From: Homoserinimonas sp.
Lineage (GTDB): Bacteria; Actinomycetota; Actinomycetes; Actinomycetales; Microbacteriaceae
DNA length: 64,000 nt
NCBI GenBank assembly: GCA_023957835.1
Contig: JAMLGP010000001.1
Span: 675,575 to 739,574 of the forward strand
Direction: 5' to 3'
This document shows positions 8,785-16,714 of this stretch, piece by piece. A program made the position numbers and the translations under genes. The first letter of the stretch is position 1; the number at the start of each line of letters is the position of its first letter. A model generated the notes under the pieces. That model saw only the letters and a list, made by a program, of their open reading frames with translations. It had not been told where the DNA came from and did no database searches.

Positions 8785-9904
8785 GCCTGCGGTAGGTTCT
8801 GGCCCTTACGGCTGTGTAAACCAGTCCGAGAACTGCGGAAATTGCAGATCCGGTCAAGACTGCGAGGGTACCTTCCGCGGCAATAATCGGACTCCCTTCG
8901 AACGCAAGTTCGTTCATCAGCAGCGAAACAGTGAAGCCGACTCCACCAAGGAGTGCCACAAGAATTAAGTCGGCGAACTTGGTGCGGTCGGAGCGGCGGA
9001 CGGCAAGCCGGGACGCTATGAAACCGGCGACGCTGATTCCGACCAGCTTTCCCAGCGGCAAAGCCACGACGATTGCCCAGAACACCGGACTAAGGTGCGC
9101 GGGTTCTACTTTGGGGATCAGGACCGAAGCGGCCGTGAAGGCAAAGATAGGCAAAATAACTTGATTTGTTATCGGTTCGAGTTTGGTTTTCACCTTGGAG
9201 GCCGCAGGCTCCGCTAGAACCAGTCCAAGAGCTACTCCCGCGATGGTCGGGTGGACGTCGCTCAACATCACGAGCCACCACGCACCGACCGCAAGAAGGA
9301 CCATCGCGGTAGTTCGGAAACGAAAACTCCTAAAAGATAGCCAGCCGAAAACTAGAACTACCGGTATGGCCGCTAGGAGCGGCAGCGGATTCAATTCCTC
9401 TGTAAAAAAGGTCCCGATAATGAAGATTGCAATCAAATCGTCGATCACGGCCAGCGCAAGCAGTAGTGCCCGTATGCGTTTCGGTAGCCCCTTTCCAACC
9501 ATCGCAAGCAAGCCGAGTGCAAAGGCGATATCCGTTGCGGTTGGTATCGGCCATCCGATGGACAGTCCACGGTGTGGAACCATCAGCAAGAAGATCGCGG
9601 CTGGCGCGATCACACCGCCGACTGCGGCGACTACCGGCACTAGTGCTCGTCGAGCGGACGCCAGTTCGCCGCTGCGGAACTCGTGTCTGAGTTCAATCGC
9701 TGCGATCAGGAAGAAGATGGCAAGCAGGCCATCCTTGATCCAGCCCGAGGGATCCAGGGAGAAGCCCAGAAATCCGGTCGGCAATTCATAGTGCAACGCG
9801 TCGTAGATGTAAGGTCCGATAGGAGTATTGGCGGTTATTAGTCCGAGCAGGGCGGCTACCAGCAGCAGAAGCGCAGCAGTCCTGTCAGTAACTTGACGTC
9901 GCAC
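8747..9904 (-). CDS. nhaA: Na+/H+ antiporter NhaA
   Basis: A 385-residue integral membrane antiporter exporting Na+ (or Li+) in exchange for protons. It has roughly a dozen hydrophobic segments, and the paired aspartates that bind the ion are present in LALAVIDDLIAIFII. Early segments GPYIYDALHYELP and IFFLIAAIELRHEF match the family N-terminus. GTG at 9904 lies six bases after TAGACT (9916-9911), implying a leaderless transcript. It overlaps zapE tail to tail by 38 bases and is divergent from the Amt-like gene. Presence of NhaA would fit a salt- or pH-variable habitat, but that is inference. Confidence 0.95.
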   Translation of the reverse strand: MRRQVTDRTAALLLLVAALLGLITANTPIGPYIYDALHYELPTGFLGFSLDPSGWIKDGLLAIFFLIAAIELRHEFRSGELASARRALVPVVAAVGGVIAPAAIFLLMVPHRGLSIGWPIPTATDIAFALGLLAMVGKGLPKRIRALLLALAVIDDLIAIFIIGTFFTEELNPLPLLAAIPVVLVFGWLSFRSFRFRTTAMVLLAVGAWWLVMLSDVHPTIAGVALGLVLAEPAASKVKTKLEPITNQVILPIFAFTAASVLIPKVEPAHLSPVFWAIVVALPLGKLVGISVAGFIASRLAVRRSDRTKFADLILVALLGGVGFTVSLLMNELAFEGSPIIAAEGTLAVLTGSAISAVLGLVYTAVRARTYRRLTPLPSPPTLER

Positions 9905-9910
9905 CCCCCA

Positions 9911-9916
9911 AGTCTA
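9911..9916 (-). promoter_or_regulatory. -10 element of leaderless nhaA promoter
   Basis: TAGACT on the minus strand, six bases before the GTG start of nhaA. On the other strand TAAGCA (9958-9963) sits six bases before the GTG of the Amt-like gene, so the 65-bp gap may hold two divergent leaderless promoters; the second hexamer is weaker because its last base is not T. Confidence 0.5.
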
Positions 9917-9969
9917 TATTTCCAACCGAAAACCGATGCCTTTGTGCTAGAGGGTGGTAAGCATGTCTC

Positions 9970-10974
9970 GTGGCTGATCCGGTTCTGGTTCTCGCTAGTG
10001 GCTTTTTTGTTCTGGGGTGCCTGCCCGGAATGATCCTTCTGACCGAGGGAAGCTTGACGCGGATTTTGGGCGACCTGACTTTCACGGTTATCCTGCTGGG
10101 CTCGATTGCTTGCCTTTCAATCTGGCTTGGCTGGATGTTGTCAGGCTTCGCCGTGCTAATCGGGGTATTCATCCTGGGGTTGAGTGCGGGGTTTGCGAGC
10201 ATGCTGGATGCTGAAGGATTGAATTTGCGCAATCGAATCCTGACAGAGCTGGTGTTCTGTAGTCTCTTGCTGGTTCCGCTGACCGGGCTGGTATTCGGAG
10301 GAACCGGCACCTTGCTCTATCGCGAGTTTGGGGCCCTGGATTTTGCCGGAGGCGTTCCTCTCGCGATTGGGACAGCGGCCGCTTTTGCTGCTCTGATTCG
10401 CGGCGCTAAGACTCGAAGTGCTCCGTCGTCTGGCAAATTGTTGCTTGGCTCAACCTTCGTAGCTCTTGCGGGGCTCTCGCTTGCAATTGGCATTGAGCTG
10501 CAGATAGATGAGGTCACTCCGGAAATCCTGCGCAACTACACCGCGATCGTCTGCGCAGCGGTGATTGCCGCAGCCGGAATCGAGCGAATCAAGCGCGGGC
10601 GAAACTCGCTTGAGGGACTTGCCTGCGGAATGCTCTCCGGAATGGCGGCCGGGTTTGCGGCATGCGCCTACCTTGAGATCATCCCTGCCGCTATCCTCGG
10701 TTTGCTCGCCGGGGGGCTGAGCGAGGTAGCTCGTCGCGGATCCGGGGCCGCACAGCGTCTGGCGATACCTCTGGCTGTCGGTGGTCTGGTCGGGCTGATT
10801 CATCTTGGGATATTCGCCGAGGAGACCGGATTCGTCTATTCCGGGCAGTTCTCGCAATTGTTTTCCCAGTTGGGCCTGGCCGGGATCGCCGCCGCCTGGA
10901 GCTTTGCTATTTCATTCGCTCTCATAAGGCTGCCGATTGCGCGAGCGAAGATACCGATTGGAGAGAAACGATGA
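9970..10974 (+). CDS. Amt-family membrane protein lacking both pore histidines
   Basis: A 334-residue polytopic membrane protein with about ten hydrophobic segments. It aligns by eye to ammonium transporters: an N-terminal LASGFFVLGCLPGMILL resembling the first Amt helix, the hallmark GALDFAGG (about 121-128), an LEGLACGMLSG...AAILGLLAGG region matching the Amt NGALAG...AxIIGxxAG segment, and GGLVGLIHLGIFA near the end. The positions corresponding to the E. coli AmtB twin histidines H168 and H318 are Ala132 and Leu268. The protein is about 70-100 residues shorter than typical Amt proteins. It therefore may not conduct ammonium as AmtB does; a divergent transporter, a sensor or a decaying gene are all possible. 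It overlaps the next gene by ATGA. It lies beside tRNA genes. Confidence 0.7.
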   Translation: MADPVLVLASGFFVLGCLPGMILLTEGSLTRILGDLTFTVILLGSIACLSIWLGWMLSGFAVLIGVFILGLSAGFASMLDAEGLNLRNRILTELVFCSLLLVPLTGLVFGGTGTLLYREFGALDFAGGVPLAIGTAAAFAALIRGAKTRSAPSSGKLLLGSTFVALAGLSLAIGIELQIDEVTPEILRNYTAIVCAAVIAAAGIERIKRGRNSLEGLACGMLSGMAAGFAACAYLEIIPAAILGLLAGGLSEVARRGSGAAQRLAIPLAVGGLVGLIHLGIFAEETGFVYSGQFSQLFSQLGLAGIAAAWSFAISFALIRLPIARAKIPIGEKR

Positions 10975-11261
10975 TTGAACTTCACTTGCGAGGCAAAGTT
11001 GCGGCCGGCAGACAGGCCGATCTCGAAGCGTTTGTGGCGGAAACATCGCCTTTCTACGAAGCTCCCGGAGGAATCCGAGTCCGACTGCTGTGGTCGACGA
11101 CAGAAGAGGGCCGCTTCATTGAGCTCATCGAGTACGCGGATCAGGAAACCTACGACCTTGATCAGGAGAGGGTTGAGAACGATCCGACCATGAAGGCGTA
11201 CCTGGAGCGCTGGCGGAGCCTGCTGTCCGAACCGCCGGTCGTTGAGATTTACAGGGCCTAA
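10971..11261 (+). CDS. small protein, possible ABM-like dimeric alpha/beta-barrel fold
   Basis: A 96-residue soluble protein with an alternating beta-alpha-beta pattern: MIELHLRGKV, a helix at AGRQADLEAFVAE, strands IRVRLLWST and FIELIEYAD, a long acidic helix around residues 60-83 and a final strand VVEIYRA. This pattern suggests the antibiotic-monooxygenase-like ferredoxin fold, but I do not recognise a specific family and see no catalytic motif. Its ATG overlaps the stop of the Amt-like gene (ATGA), so the two are translationally coupled. A PII protein (GlnK) usually occupies this place beside amt genes; the size and fold type are similar, but the PII T-loop sequence is absent. Confidence 0.6.
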   Translation: MIELHLRGKVAAGRQADLEAFVAETSPFYEAPGGIRVRLLWSTTEEGRFIELIEYADQETYDLDQERVENDPTMKAYLERWRSLLSEPPVVEIYRA

Positions 11262-11267
11262 TTCCAG

Positions 11268-11340
11268 TGGGCGATACCAGACTTGAACTGATGACCTCTT
11301 CCGTGTGAAGGAAGCGCGCTACCAACTGCGCCAATCGCCC
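11268..11340 (-). tRNA. tRNA-Val (anticodon CAC)
   Basis: A complete cloverleaf on the minus strand: acceptor GGGCGAT pairing with ATCGCCC, anticodon stem CTTCC/GGAAG, and loop TTCACAC giving anticodon CAC for the GUG codon. The discriminator is A, and CCA is not encoded. It is nearly identical to the tRNA-Val(GAC) about 300 bp away in the opposite orientation. Confidence 0.93.
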
Positions 11341-11350
11341 TTGCCGTTTC

Positions 11351-11356
11351 AGGCTA
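11351..11356 (-). promoter_or_regulatory. -10 element for tRNA-Val(CAC)
   Basis: TAGCCT on the minus strand, ten bases before the mature 5' end of the tRNA. No clear -35 partner was recognised. Confidence 0.4.
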
Positions 11357-11396
11357 GTCAATCCTGCCACAGGTTGCGACATACGGGGTCGGGGAA

Positions 11397-11426
11397 TTGT
11401 CAGAGACACCGAGCATCGGTTAGAGT
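11397..11426 (+). promoter_or_regulatory. promoter of the tRNA-Gly/Cys/Val cluster
   Basis: TTGTCA (11397-11402), an 18-base spacer and TAGAGT (11421-11426) form a sigma70-type promoter. Transcription would begin about 20 bases before the mature 5' end of tRNA-Gly. It is divergent from the promoter of tRNA-Val(CAC). Confidence 0.6.
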
Positions 11427-11452
11427 CTCTAGGCACAGAGTTTCTGTGCAAC

Positions 11453-11525
11453 GCGGATGTAGCGCAGTTGGTAGCGCATCACCTTGCCAAGGTGAGGGTC
11501 GCGAGTTCGAGTCTCGTCATCCGCT
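11453..11525 (+). tRNA. tRNA-Gly (anticodon GCC)
   Basis: Acceptor stem GCGGATG/CATCCGC, anticodon stem TCACC/GGTGA with loop TTGCCAA giving GCC, and a T arm with GTTCGAGTC. The discriminator base is T and CCA is not encoded. Confidence 0.95.
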
Positions 11526-11560
11526 CGAGTGGGAAGGGCCAGCCGGTCCGGACCGCACGC

Positions 11561-11631
11561 GGTGGAGTGGCCGAGAGGCGAGGCAGCGGCCTGCAAAGCC
11601 GTATACGCGGGTTCAAATCCCGTCTCCACCT
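11561..11631 (+). tRNA. tRNA-Cys (anticodon GCA)
   Basis: Acceptor stem GGTGGAG/CTCCACC, anticodon stem GCGGC/GCCGT with loop CTGCAAA giving GCA, and a T arm with GTTCAAATC. The discriminator is T, as expected for tRNA-Cys (U73). CCA is not encoded. Confidence 0.95.
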
Positions 11632-11645
11632 CCAGGTGAAAGCCT

Positions 11646-11720
11646 GGGCGATTGGCGCAGTGGTAGCGCGCTTCCCTGACACGGAAGAGGTCACTGGTTC
11701 GAACCCAGTATCGCCCACCA
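11646..11720 (+). tRNA. tRNA-Val (anticodon GAC)
   Basis: Acceptor stem GGGCGAT/ATCGCCC, anticodon stem CTTCC/GGAAG with loop CTGACAC giving GAC, and a T arm with GTTCGAACC. Discriminator A is followed by an encoded CCA (11718-11720), unlike the other three tRNAs here. Confidence 0.95.
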
Positions 11721-11747
11721 ATAGGAATCCGAATGTCCATAGAGCGA

Positions 11748-12023
11748 TTAGTCCTTCCGGCGGGTTAACTCAATCCTGATCGTGCCGTCCGGGCGAATCG
11801 GGTCGCCAGCGAGCGGGGATGGTGCTGGCAGTTCCTCTTGAACCTCGCGGGTTTCAGCAGCCTTGGCCGCTTCAGGATGAAAAACTTCGTCAAAGGCGCC
11901 GAAAACTCCGCCCAGAGTCTTGTCGCCCCTTTTCCGTCGCCGTGAATCCAGATACCAGACGAGTGCAAGCAGGATTGCAAAGCCTGCGAGCGAGGCGACG
12001 AGTATCAATTCACCTTCGGTCAT
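11748..12023 (-). CDS. small single-pass membrane protein, unknown function
   Basis: A 91-residue protein with one N-terminal hydrophobic helix (about residues 6-24, LILVASLAGFAILLALVWYL) followed by a basic stop-transfer stretch DSRRRKRGDK and a polar cytoplasmic tail. No catalytic motif was seen. Similar small membrane proteins are frequent in this bacterial group. The ATG at 12023 is supported by TAGGCA five bases upstream, a weak leaderless-type -10. It points toward the tRNA cluster and is divergent from the DinB-family gene. Confidence 0.65.
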   Translation of the reverse strand: MTEGELILVASLAGFAILLALVWYLDSRRRKRGDKTLGGVFGAFDEVFHPEAAKAAETREVQEELPAPSPLAGDPIRPDGTIRIELTRRKD

Positions 12024-12062
12024 TCAATTGCCTATTGTCTATGAAAGAGCATAGGTTCCAAA

Positions 12063-12068
12063 TAGCCT
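12063..12068 (+). promoter_or_regulatory. -10 element of leaderless DinB-family gene
   Basis: TAGCCT, six bases, then the ATG at 12075. The spacing places the transcription start at or next to the start codon. Confidence 0.5.
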
Positions 12069-12074
12069 CTAGGC

Positions 12075-12614
12075 ATGGCGAATATAGATAACTTTGGCAG
12101 GCCGCAGCCGCCTGCAGCGGGCAGCGAAATCGACACCCTGCTCGGCTTTCTCGACTTTCACCGCGCGACTTTGATCTGGAAGACTGCCGGTCTCGAAGCA
12201 GAAGCTCTCGCAAAGAGACTCCCACCGAGCACTATGACTCTCGGCGGGCTACTGAAGCACATGGCGTATGTGGAAGACATCTGGTTTTCGGTGCGTCTCT
12301 TCGGCAGTGAAGCCCAGGAGCCCTGGCGCAGTGTTGACTGGGATGCTGATCCGGACTGGGAGTGGAACTCAGCGAAATCCGATTCTCCGGACGACTTGCG
12401 GGCACTCTTTGAAGCTTCAGTGAAAGCGTCACGAGAACTCACCGAGAAGGCGCTCGGGCAAGGCGGCCTTGATCAGCTTGCGGCCAAACCGCGAAGGACT
12501 GGCGAGCATCCGAGTCTCAGGTGGATTCTCGTGCATATGATCGAGGAATACGCGAGGCACAATGGGCACGCCGATCTGCTCCGGGAGGCCATCGACGGCA
12601 GTACCGGATCCTAG
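12075..12614 (+). CDS. DinB-superfamily protein (DUF664-like, possible mycothiol-dependent enzyme)
   Basis: A 179-residue four-helix-bundle protein of the DinB / DUF664 type. Metal-ligand histidines of the family are visible in LLKHMAYVEDIW and in the C-terminal HMIEEYARHNGHAD, giving the three-His arrangement. In actinobacteria many such proteins are mycothiol-dependent transferases or isomerases; the substrate cannot be read from sequence. It is a stand-alone gene followed by the thrS promoter. The ATG is chosen because it sits directly after a TAGCCT -10 hexamer. Confidence 0.82.
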   Translation: MANIDNFGRPQPPAAGSEIDTLLGFLDFHRATLIWKTAGLEAEALAKRLPPSTMTLGGLLKHMAYVEDIWFSVRLFGSEAQEPWRSVDWDADPDWEWNSAKSDSPDDLRALFEASVKASRELTEKALGQGGLDQLAAKPRRTGEHPSLRWILVHMIEEYARHNGHADLLREAIDGSTGS

Positions 12615-12656
12615 AGCCGGGGCTTGCACCTGAATTCCGCACCGCTGGCGCGCCAC

Positions 12657-12662
12657 TAAAGT
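12657..12662 (+). promoter_or_regulatory. -10 element of leaderless thrS transcript
   Basis: TAAAGT, seven bases, then the GTG at 12670. There is no room for a Shine-Dalgarno leader or a T-box. Confidence 0.5.
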
Positions 12663-12669
12663 TGGGTGA

Positions 12670-14625
12670 GTGAGTAGCGAAAGAACCGGTTTTGATCTGT
12701 TCGAGGATCGCAGCATCGTAGCGATGCGCGTAAATGGTGAACTGCGGGACCTTGCTGCAACAGTCACGGATGCCGACAAAGTCGAGCCTGTAACAATTAA
12801 TTCCCCCGACGGGCTTTCAATCCTGCGCCACTCCGCCGCGCACGTGACCGCACAGGCGGTGCAGTCGATCAACCCGGAGGCGAGACTCGGAATCGGCCCG
12901 CCCATTGCCGACGGCTTCTACTACGACTTCGATGTCGAAACCCCGTTCACGCCGGAGGACCTCAAGGCGATCGACAAGGCGATGCAGCAAATCGTCAAGC
13001 AGGGCCAGCGGTTTCAGCGCCGCGTCGTGACCGAGGCAGAGGCCCGGGCAGAACTGGCAGCAGAGCCCTACAAGCTCGAACTCATCGGCCTCAAGGGGGG
13101 CACCGCGGAAGACGAGTCGGTCGAAGTCGGCGGTGCAGAACTTACGATTTACGACAATGTTGACCCGAAGACCGGCGAGATTCGCTGGAAGGATCTTTGC
13201 CGAGGCCCGCACCTGCCAAACACTCGCCTGATCGGCAACGGCTTTGCACTCACCAGGGTCGCGGCTGCGTACTGGCGAGGCTCAGAGAAGAATAAGCAGC
13301 TCCAGCGGATTTACGGCACCGCCTGGCCGAGCAAGGAAGAGCTTCGCGAATACCAATCTCGAATGGAAGAGGCCGCAAGGCGCGATCACAGAAAGCTCGG
13401 CCAGGAGCTCGATCTGTTTTCATTCCCCACCGAGATCGGCTCCGGGCTTGCCGTGTGGCATCCCAAGGGCGGAATCCTGCGTCAGGAAATCGAGCAGCAC
13501 TCGCTCAAGCGCAATCGAGCGGCCGGCTATTCCTACGTCTACACCCCGCACATCACCAAGGCCGACTTGTTCATCGAAAGCAACCACCTCGTGACCTATG
13601 CGGAAGGCATGTTCCCTCCGATTCGCATGGATGAGGAGCGCGACTCCGAAGGCAATATCACGAGGCAGGGGCAGGACTACTACCTCAAGCCGATGAACTG
13701 CCCGATGCACATCCTCATTTATCGGGAGCGGGGCCGCAGCTATCGCGATCTGCCGATGCGGCTGAGTGAATTTGGGACCGTCTATCGCAACGAACTTTCC
13801 GGGGCGCTGCACGGACTCACGAGAGTGCGCGGCTTTACTCAGGACGACGCCCACATCTTCGTCTCAGCAGAAGAGCTCGAAGAAGAATGCGCGAGGGTGC
13901 TCGACTTCGTCCTCGGCCTGCTAAAGGACTTCGGTCTCGACAACTTCGAACTCGAATTGTCGATGCGCGACGACGAGAAGACCAAGTGGATCGGCTCGGA
14001 AGAAAACTGGGAAGCTGCCACCAATGCCCTGCGCAGAGTAGCGGCGGCGAGCGGACTCAAAGTCACCGAGCAGCCCGGAGAAGCGGCCTTCTACGGCCCC
14101 AAGATCGACCTCAAGACGAGGGATGCGATCGGCAGGTCCTGGCAGCTCTCGACCGTACAGATCGACTTCAACCTGCCTGAGCGATTCGGACTCGAATACA
14201 CCGCAGCCGATGGCAGCCGACAGCGGCCGGTAATGATCCACCGAGCGCTCATGGGGTCGATTGACCGCTTCATTGCGATTCTGCTCGAACACTTTGCAGG
14301 GGCTTTCCCGGTTTGGCTCGCTCCGGTTCAGGTAGTGGGCATCCCTGTCGCCGAGGAATATAACGAATACCTCTCCGGGGTCATCAATAGCCTGAAGAGT
14401 GAGGGTGTTCGAGCGGAAATCGATCTCTCCCACGATCGGATGCCCAAGAAGATCCGCAATGCGACGCTGCAGAAAATCCCGTTCCAGCTCATAGCCGGCG
14501 AAGACGACCGTGCAGCAGGGGCCGTGAGTTTCAGGTTCCGCGACGGGCATCAGGAAAACGGCGTGCCGATCCCCGAAGCGATAAAGCGAATCACTGATTC
14601 AATCGCGAGCCACGAGCAGGTTTGA
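12670..14625 (+). CDS. thrS: threonine--tRNA ligase
   Basis: A 651-residue class II aminoacyl-tRNA synthetase charging tRNA-Thr. Domains in order: a TGS-like N-terminus (about 1-45), the editing domain with HSAAH at 54-58, the catalytic core with motif 1-3 signatures ([43 protein letters not shown]), whose Cys and His bind zinc, and the C-terminal anticodon-binding domain starting near 560. The GTG start lies seven bases after TAAAGT. The HIT-family gene follows after one base, the order seen in many actinobacteria. Confidence 0.97.
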   Translation: MSSERTGFDLFEDRSIVAMRVNGELRDLAATVTDADKVEPVTINSPDGLSILRHSAAHVTAQAVQSINPEARLGIGPPIADGFYYDFDVETPFTPEDLKAIDKAMQQIVKQGQRFQRRVVTEAEARAELAAEPYKLELIGLKGGTAEDESVEVGGAELTIYDNVDPKTGEIRWKDLCRGPHLPNTRLIGNGFALTRVAAAYWRGSEKNKQLQRIYGTAWPSKEELREYQSRMEEAARRDHRKLGQELDLFSFPTEIGSGLAVWHPKGGILRQEIEQHSLKRNRAAGYSYVYTPHITKADLFIESNHLVTYAEGMFPPIRMDEERDSEGNITRQGQDYYLKPMNCPMHILIYRERGRSYRDLPMRLSEFGTVYRNELSGALHGLTRVRGFTQDDAHIFVSAEELEEECARVLDFVLGLLKDFGLDNFELELSMRDDEKTKWIGSEENWEAATNALRRVAAASGLKVTEQPGEAAFYGPKIDLKTRDAIGRSWQLSTVQIDFNLPERFGLEYTAADGSRQRPVMIHRALMGSIDRFIAILLEHFAGAFPVWLAPVQVVGIPVAEEYNEYLSGVINSLKSEGVRAEIDLSHDRMPKKIRNATLQKIPFQLIAGEDDRAAGAVSFRFRDGHQENGVPIPEAIKRITDSIASHEQV

Positions 14626-14626
14626 A

Positions 14627-15172
14627 GTGAACGACGAATTCGACGAAGTTGAGGATGCCGCGGACTTCGCGGCCGTGCCGGATGCGTTCCAGAGGCTGTG
14701 GACTCCGCATCGCCTGGTTTACATCCAGGACGGCCAGGAGCCAGACGACGACGCCTGCCCGTTTTGCATCGCTCCGACCAAGGATGATGAAAAGACGCTC
14801 ATTGTCGCTCGCGGAACGCACGCCTACGTGCTTTTGAACCTGTATCCGTACAACACCGGGCACTTGCTTGTATGCCCGTACAGGCATGTTGCGCTTTATG
14901 ACGATGCGACTCGTGACGAAATCGACGAAATGGGCACCCTCACCCAGACCGCGATGAAGGTCGTTCGCAGCATCTCCAATTGCGATGGTTTCAACATCGG
15001 AATGAACCAGGGGCGCATAGCTGGCGCCGGAATCTCGGCCCATTTGCACCAGCACATAGTTCCGCGCTGGGCGCTGGACTCGAACTTCTTCCCGATCATC
15101 GCCAAGACCAAAGCCCTGCCGAGACTGCTTGGCGAAGTTCGGCAACAGATTGCCGATGCCTGGCCGAAGTAG
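14627..15172 (+). CDS. HIT-family nucleotide hydrolase / phosphorylase
   Basis: A 181-residue histidine-triad protein. The active-site HLHQHIV motif is near residue 140, preceded by GMNQGRIAGAGISA. CPFCIAP near residue 45 together with later histidines suggests a bound zinc. Actinobacterial members act on dinucleoside polyphosphates such as Ap4A, which is plausible next to a tRNA synthetase that makes Ap4A as a by-product; this link is inference. The gene starts one base after thrS. Its TAG stop forms the first half of the -10 element of pdxS. Confidence 0.9.
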   Translation: MNDEFDEVEDAADFAAVPDAFQRLWTPHRLVYIQDGQEPDDDACPFCIAPTKDDEKTLIVARGTHAYVLLNLYPYNTGHLLVCPYRHVALYDDATRDEIDEMGTLTQTAMKVVRSISNCDGFNIGMNQGRIAGAGISAHLHQHIVPRWALDSNFFPIIAKTKALPRLLGEVRQQIADAWPK

Positions 15173-15175
15173 AAT
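15170..15175 (+). promoter_or_regulatory. -10 element of leaderless pdxS, overlapping the HIT-gene stop codon
   Basis: TAGAAT, where TAG is the stop codon of the HIT gene, followed by six bases and the ATG of pdxS. Confidence 0.55.
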
Positions 15176-15181
15176 GGCTGT

Positions 15182-16087
15182 ATGGCAAAAGCATCTGAAC
15201 CCTCTACCAGTCTGGGCACCGACCGCGTAAAGCGCGGCCTCGCCGAAATGCTAAAGGGCGGGGTGATTATGGATGTAGTCACCGCCGATCAGGCGAAGAT
15301 CGCCGAAGACGCCGGAGCCGTTGCGGTAATGGCCCTCGAGCGCGTTCCCGCAGACATTCGCGCTCAGGGCGGTGTTGCCAGAATGAGCGATCCCGATCTT
15401 ATCGACGCAATCATCTCTTCGGTGTCGATTCCGGTGATGGCCAAGGCCAGAATCGGCCACTTCGTTGAGGCGCAGGTTCTTGAAGCTCTCAAGGTCGACT
15501 ACATCGACGAATCAGAGGTACTGAGCCCTGCCGACTACGTAAACCACATCGACAAGTGGCAGTTCACCGTTCCTTTCGTCTGCGGAGCAACGAACCTCGG
15601 TGAGGCGCTGCGTCGGATCAGCGAAGGCGCGGCGATGATTCGGTCGAAGGGCGAGGCCGGAACCGGGGATGTCTCTGAAGCGACCAAGCACATCCGCACG
15701 ATTACCGGAGAGATCAACAACCTAAAGTCCAAGACCAAGGACGAACTTTACGTCGCAGCCAAGGAGCTCCAGGCTCCCTACGAGCTCGTAGCGGAAATCG
15801 CCGAAACCGGAAAGCTCCCGGTGGTGTTGTTTACAGCCGGGGGAGTCGCAACTCCTGCAGATGCCGCCCTCATGATGCAGCTCGGCGCAGACGGCGTTTT
15901 CGTCGGCTCTGGAATCTTCAAGTCCGGAAACCCGTCCAAGCGCGCGGCCGCAATCGTGAAGGCCACGACCTTCTACGACGACCCGAAGGTAATCGCCGAA
16001 GCTTCCAGAGGGCTCGGTGAGGCAATGGTGGGGATCAATGTTGCAGACCTTCCCGCCCCGCACCGGCTCGCTGAAAGAGGCTGGTGA
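15182..16087 (+). CDS. pdxS: pyridoxal 5'-phosphate synthase, lyase subunit PdxS
   Basis: A 301-residue TIM-barrel synthase subunit that joins ribose 5-phosphate, glyceraldehyde 3-phosphate and ammonia into PLP, with PdxT supplying ammonia. The conserved N-terminal [16 protein letters not shown], the catalytic Lys in MAKARIGH and the phosphate-binding [16 protein letters not shown] segment are all present. Length matches the family. The ATG directly follows the TAGAAT -10 element. The TGA stop at 16085-16087 overlaps a GTG that looks like the original start of pdxT. Confidence 0.97.
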   Translation: MAKASEPSTSLGTDRVKRGLAEMLKGGVIMDVVTADQAKIAEDAGAVAVMALERVPADIRAQGGVARMSDPDLIDAIISSVSIPVMAKARIGHFVEAQVLEALKVDYIDESEVLSPADYVNHIDKWQFTVPFVCGATNLGEALRRISEGAAMIRSKGEAGTGDVSEATKHIRTITGEINNLKSKTKDELYVAAKELQAPYELVAEIAETGKLPVVLFTAGGVATPADAALMMQLGADGVFVGSGIFKSGNPSKRAAAIVKATTFYDDPKVIAEASRGLGEAMVGINVADLPAPHRLAERGW

Positions 16088-16708
16088 GCTCAAACGAGCG
16101 CTAACACTCCGCGAGTAGGGGTACTCGCCCTTCAGGGCGATTTTAGGGAGCATCTGGCTGTCCTCAGAGGGTTTGGAGCGGACGCAATTCCGGTTCGGCG
16201 GGCTTCCGAACTGTCCGAGGTCGACGGGCTGATCATTCCTGGTGGGGAATCCAGCGTCATGGATAAGCTCTCGCGAACTTTCGGCCTTAGAGAGCCTTTG
16301 CTGAGCGCAATCCAGACCGGTCTGCCGGTGTACGGAACCTGCGCTGGACTGATCATGCTTTCTGCAAACATTCTCGACGGAATTGAAGGGCAGCTCAGTC
16401 TCGGCGAAATCAATATTGACGTCAGGCGGAACGCATTCGGCTCCCAGACTGATTCGTTCGAGGTTGACCTTTCTGTGTCCGCAATTGGAGACCCGCCGCT
16501 GCACGCGGTATTCATTCGCGCTCCAGTAGTTGAGCGGGTCGGTCCCGAAGTGAAGGTGCTCGCAGCACTTGCCGACGGTCGGGTTGTTGCAGTGGAACAG
16601 GGAAACCTGCTCGGCACTTCATTCCACCCCGAAATGACTCAGGATCACCGATTCCACGGCTACTTCCTAGAAAAGGTGAGGAAGGCGAAGGTGCGCAAAG
16701 CCTCCTGA
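16084..16708 (+). CDS. pdxT: pyridoxal 5'-phosphate synthase glutaminase subunit PdxT (apparent frameshift at the start)
   Basis: Class I-type glutaminase supplying ammonia to PdxS. From 16115 onward the frame encodes a normal Pdx[29 protein letters not shown], the nucleophile Cys in GTCAGLIML, and the His/Glu pair in TSFHPEM. That frame contains no ATG, GTG or TTG between the pdxS stop and codon ATG 16259, which would remove the N-terminal third. GTG at 16084 (GTGA overlap with pdxS) reads MSSNER and then stops; skipping one base near 16099-16101 joins it to [13 protein letters not shown], an ideal N-terminus. Either a one-base insertion, a sequence error or a non-canonical start is involved. 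Confidence 0.8.
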
Positions 16709-16714
16709 GCCGAC

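Noticed and set aside
12615..12669. T-box leader before thrS
   Set aside because: The gap is about 55 bases and the promoter predicts a leaderless mRNA.
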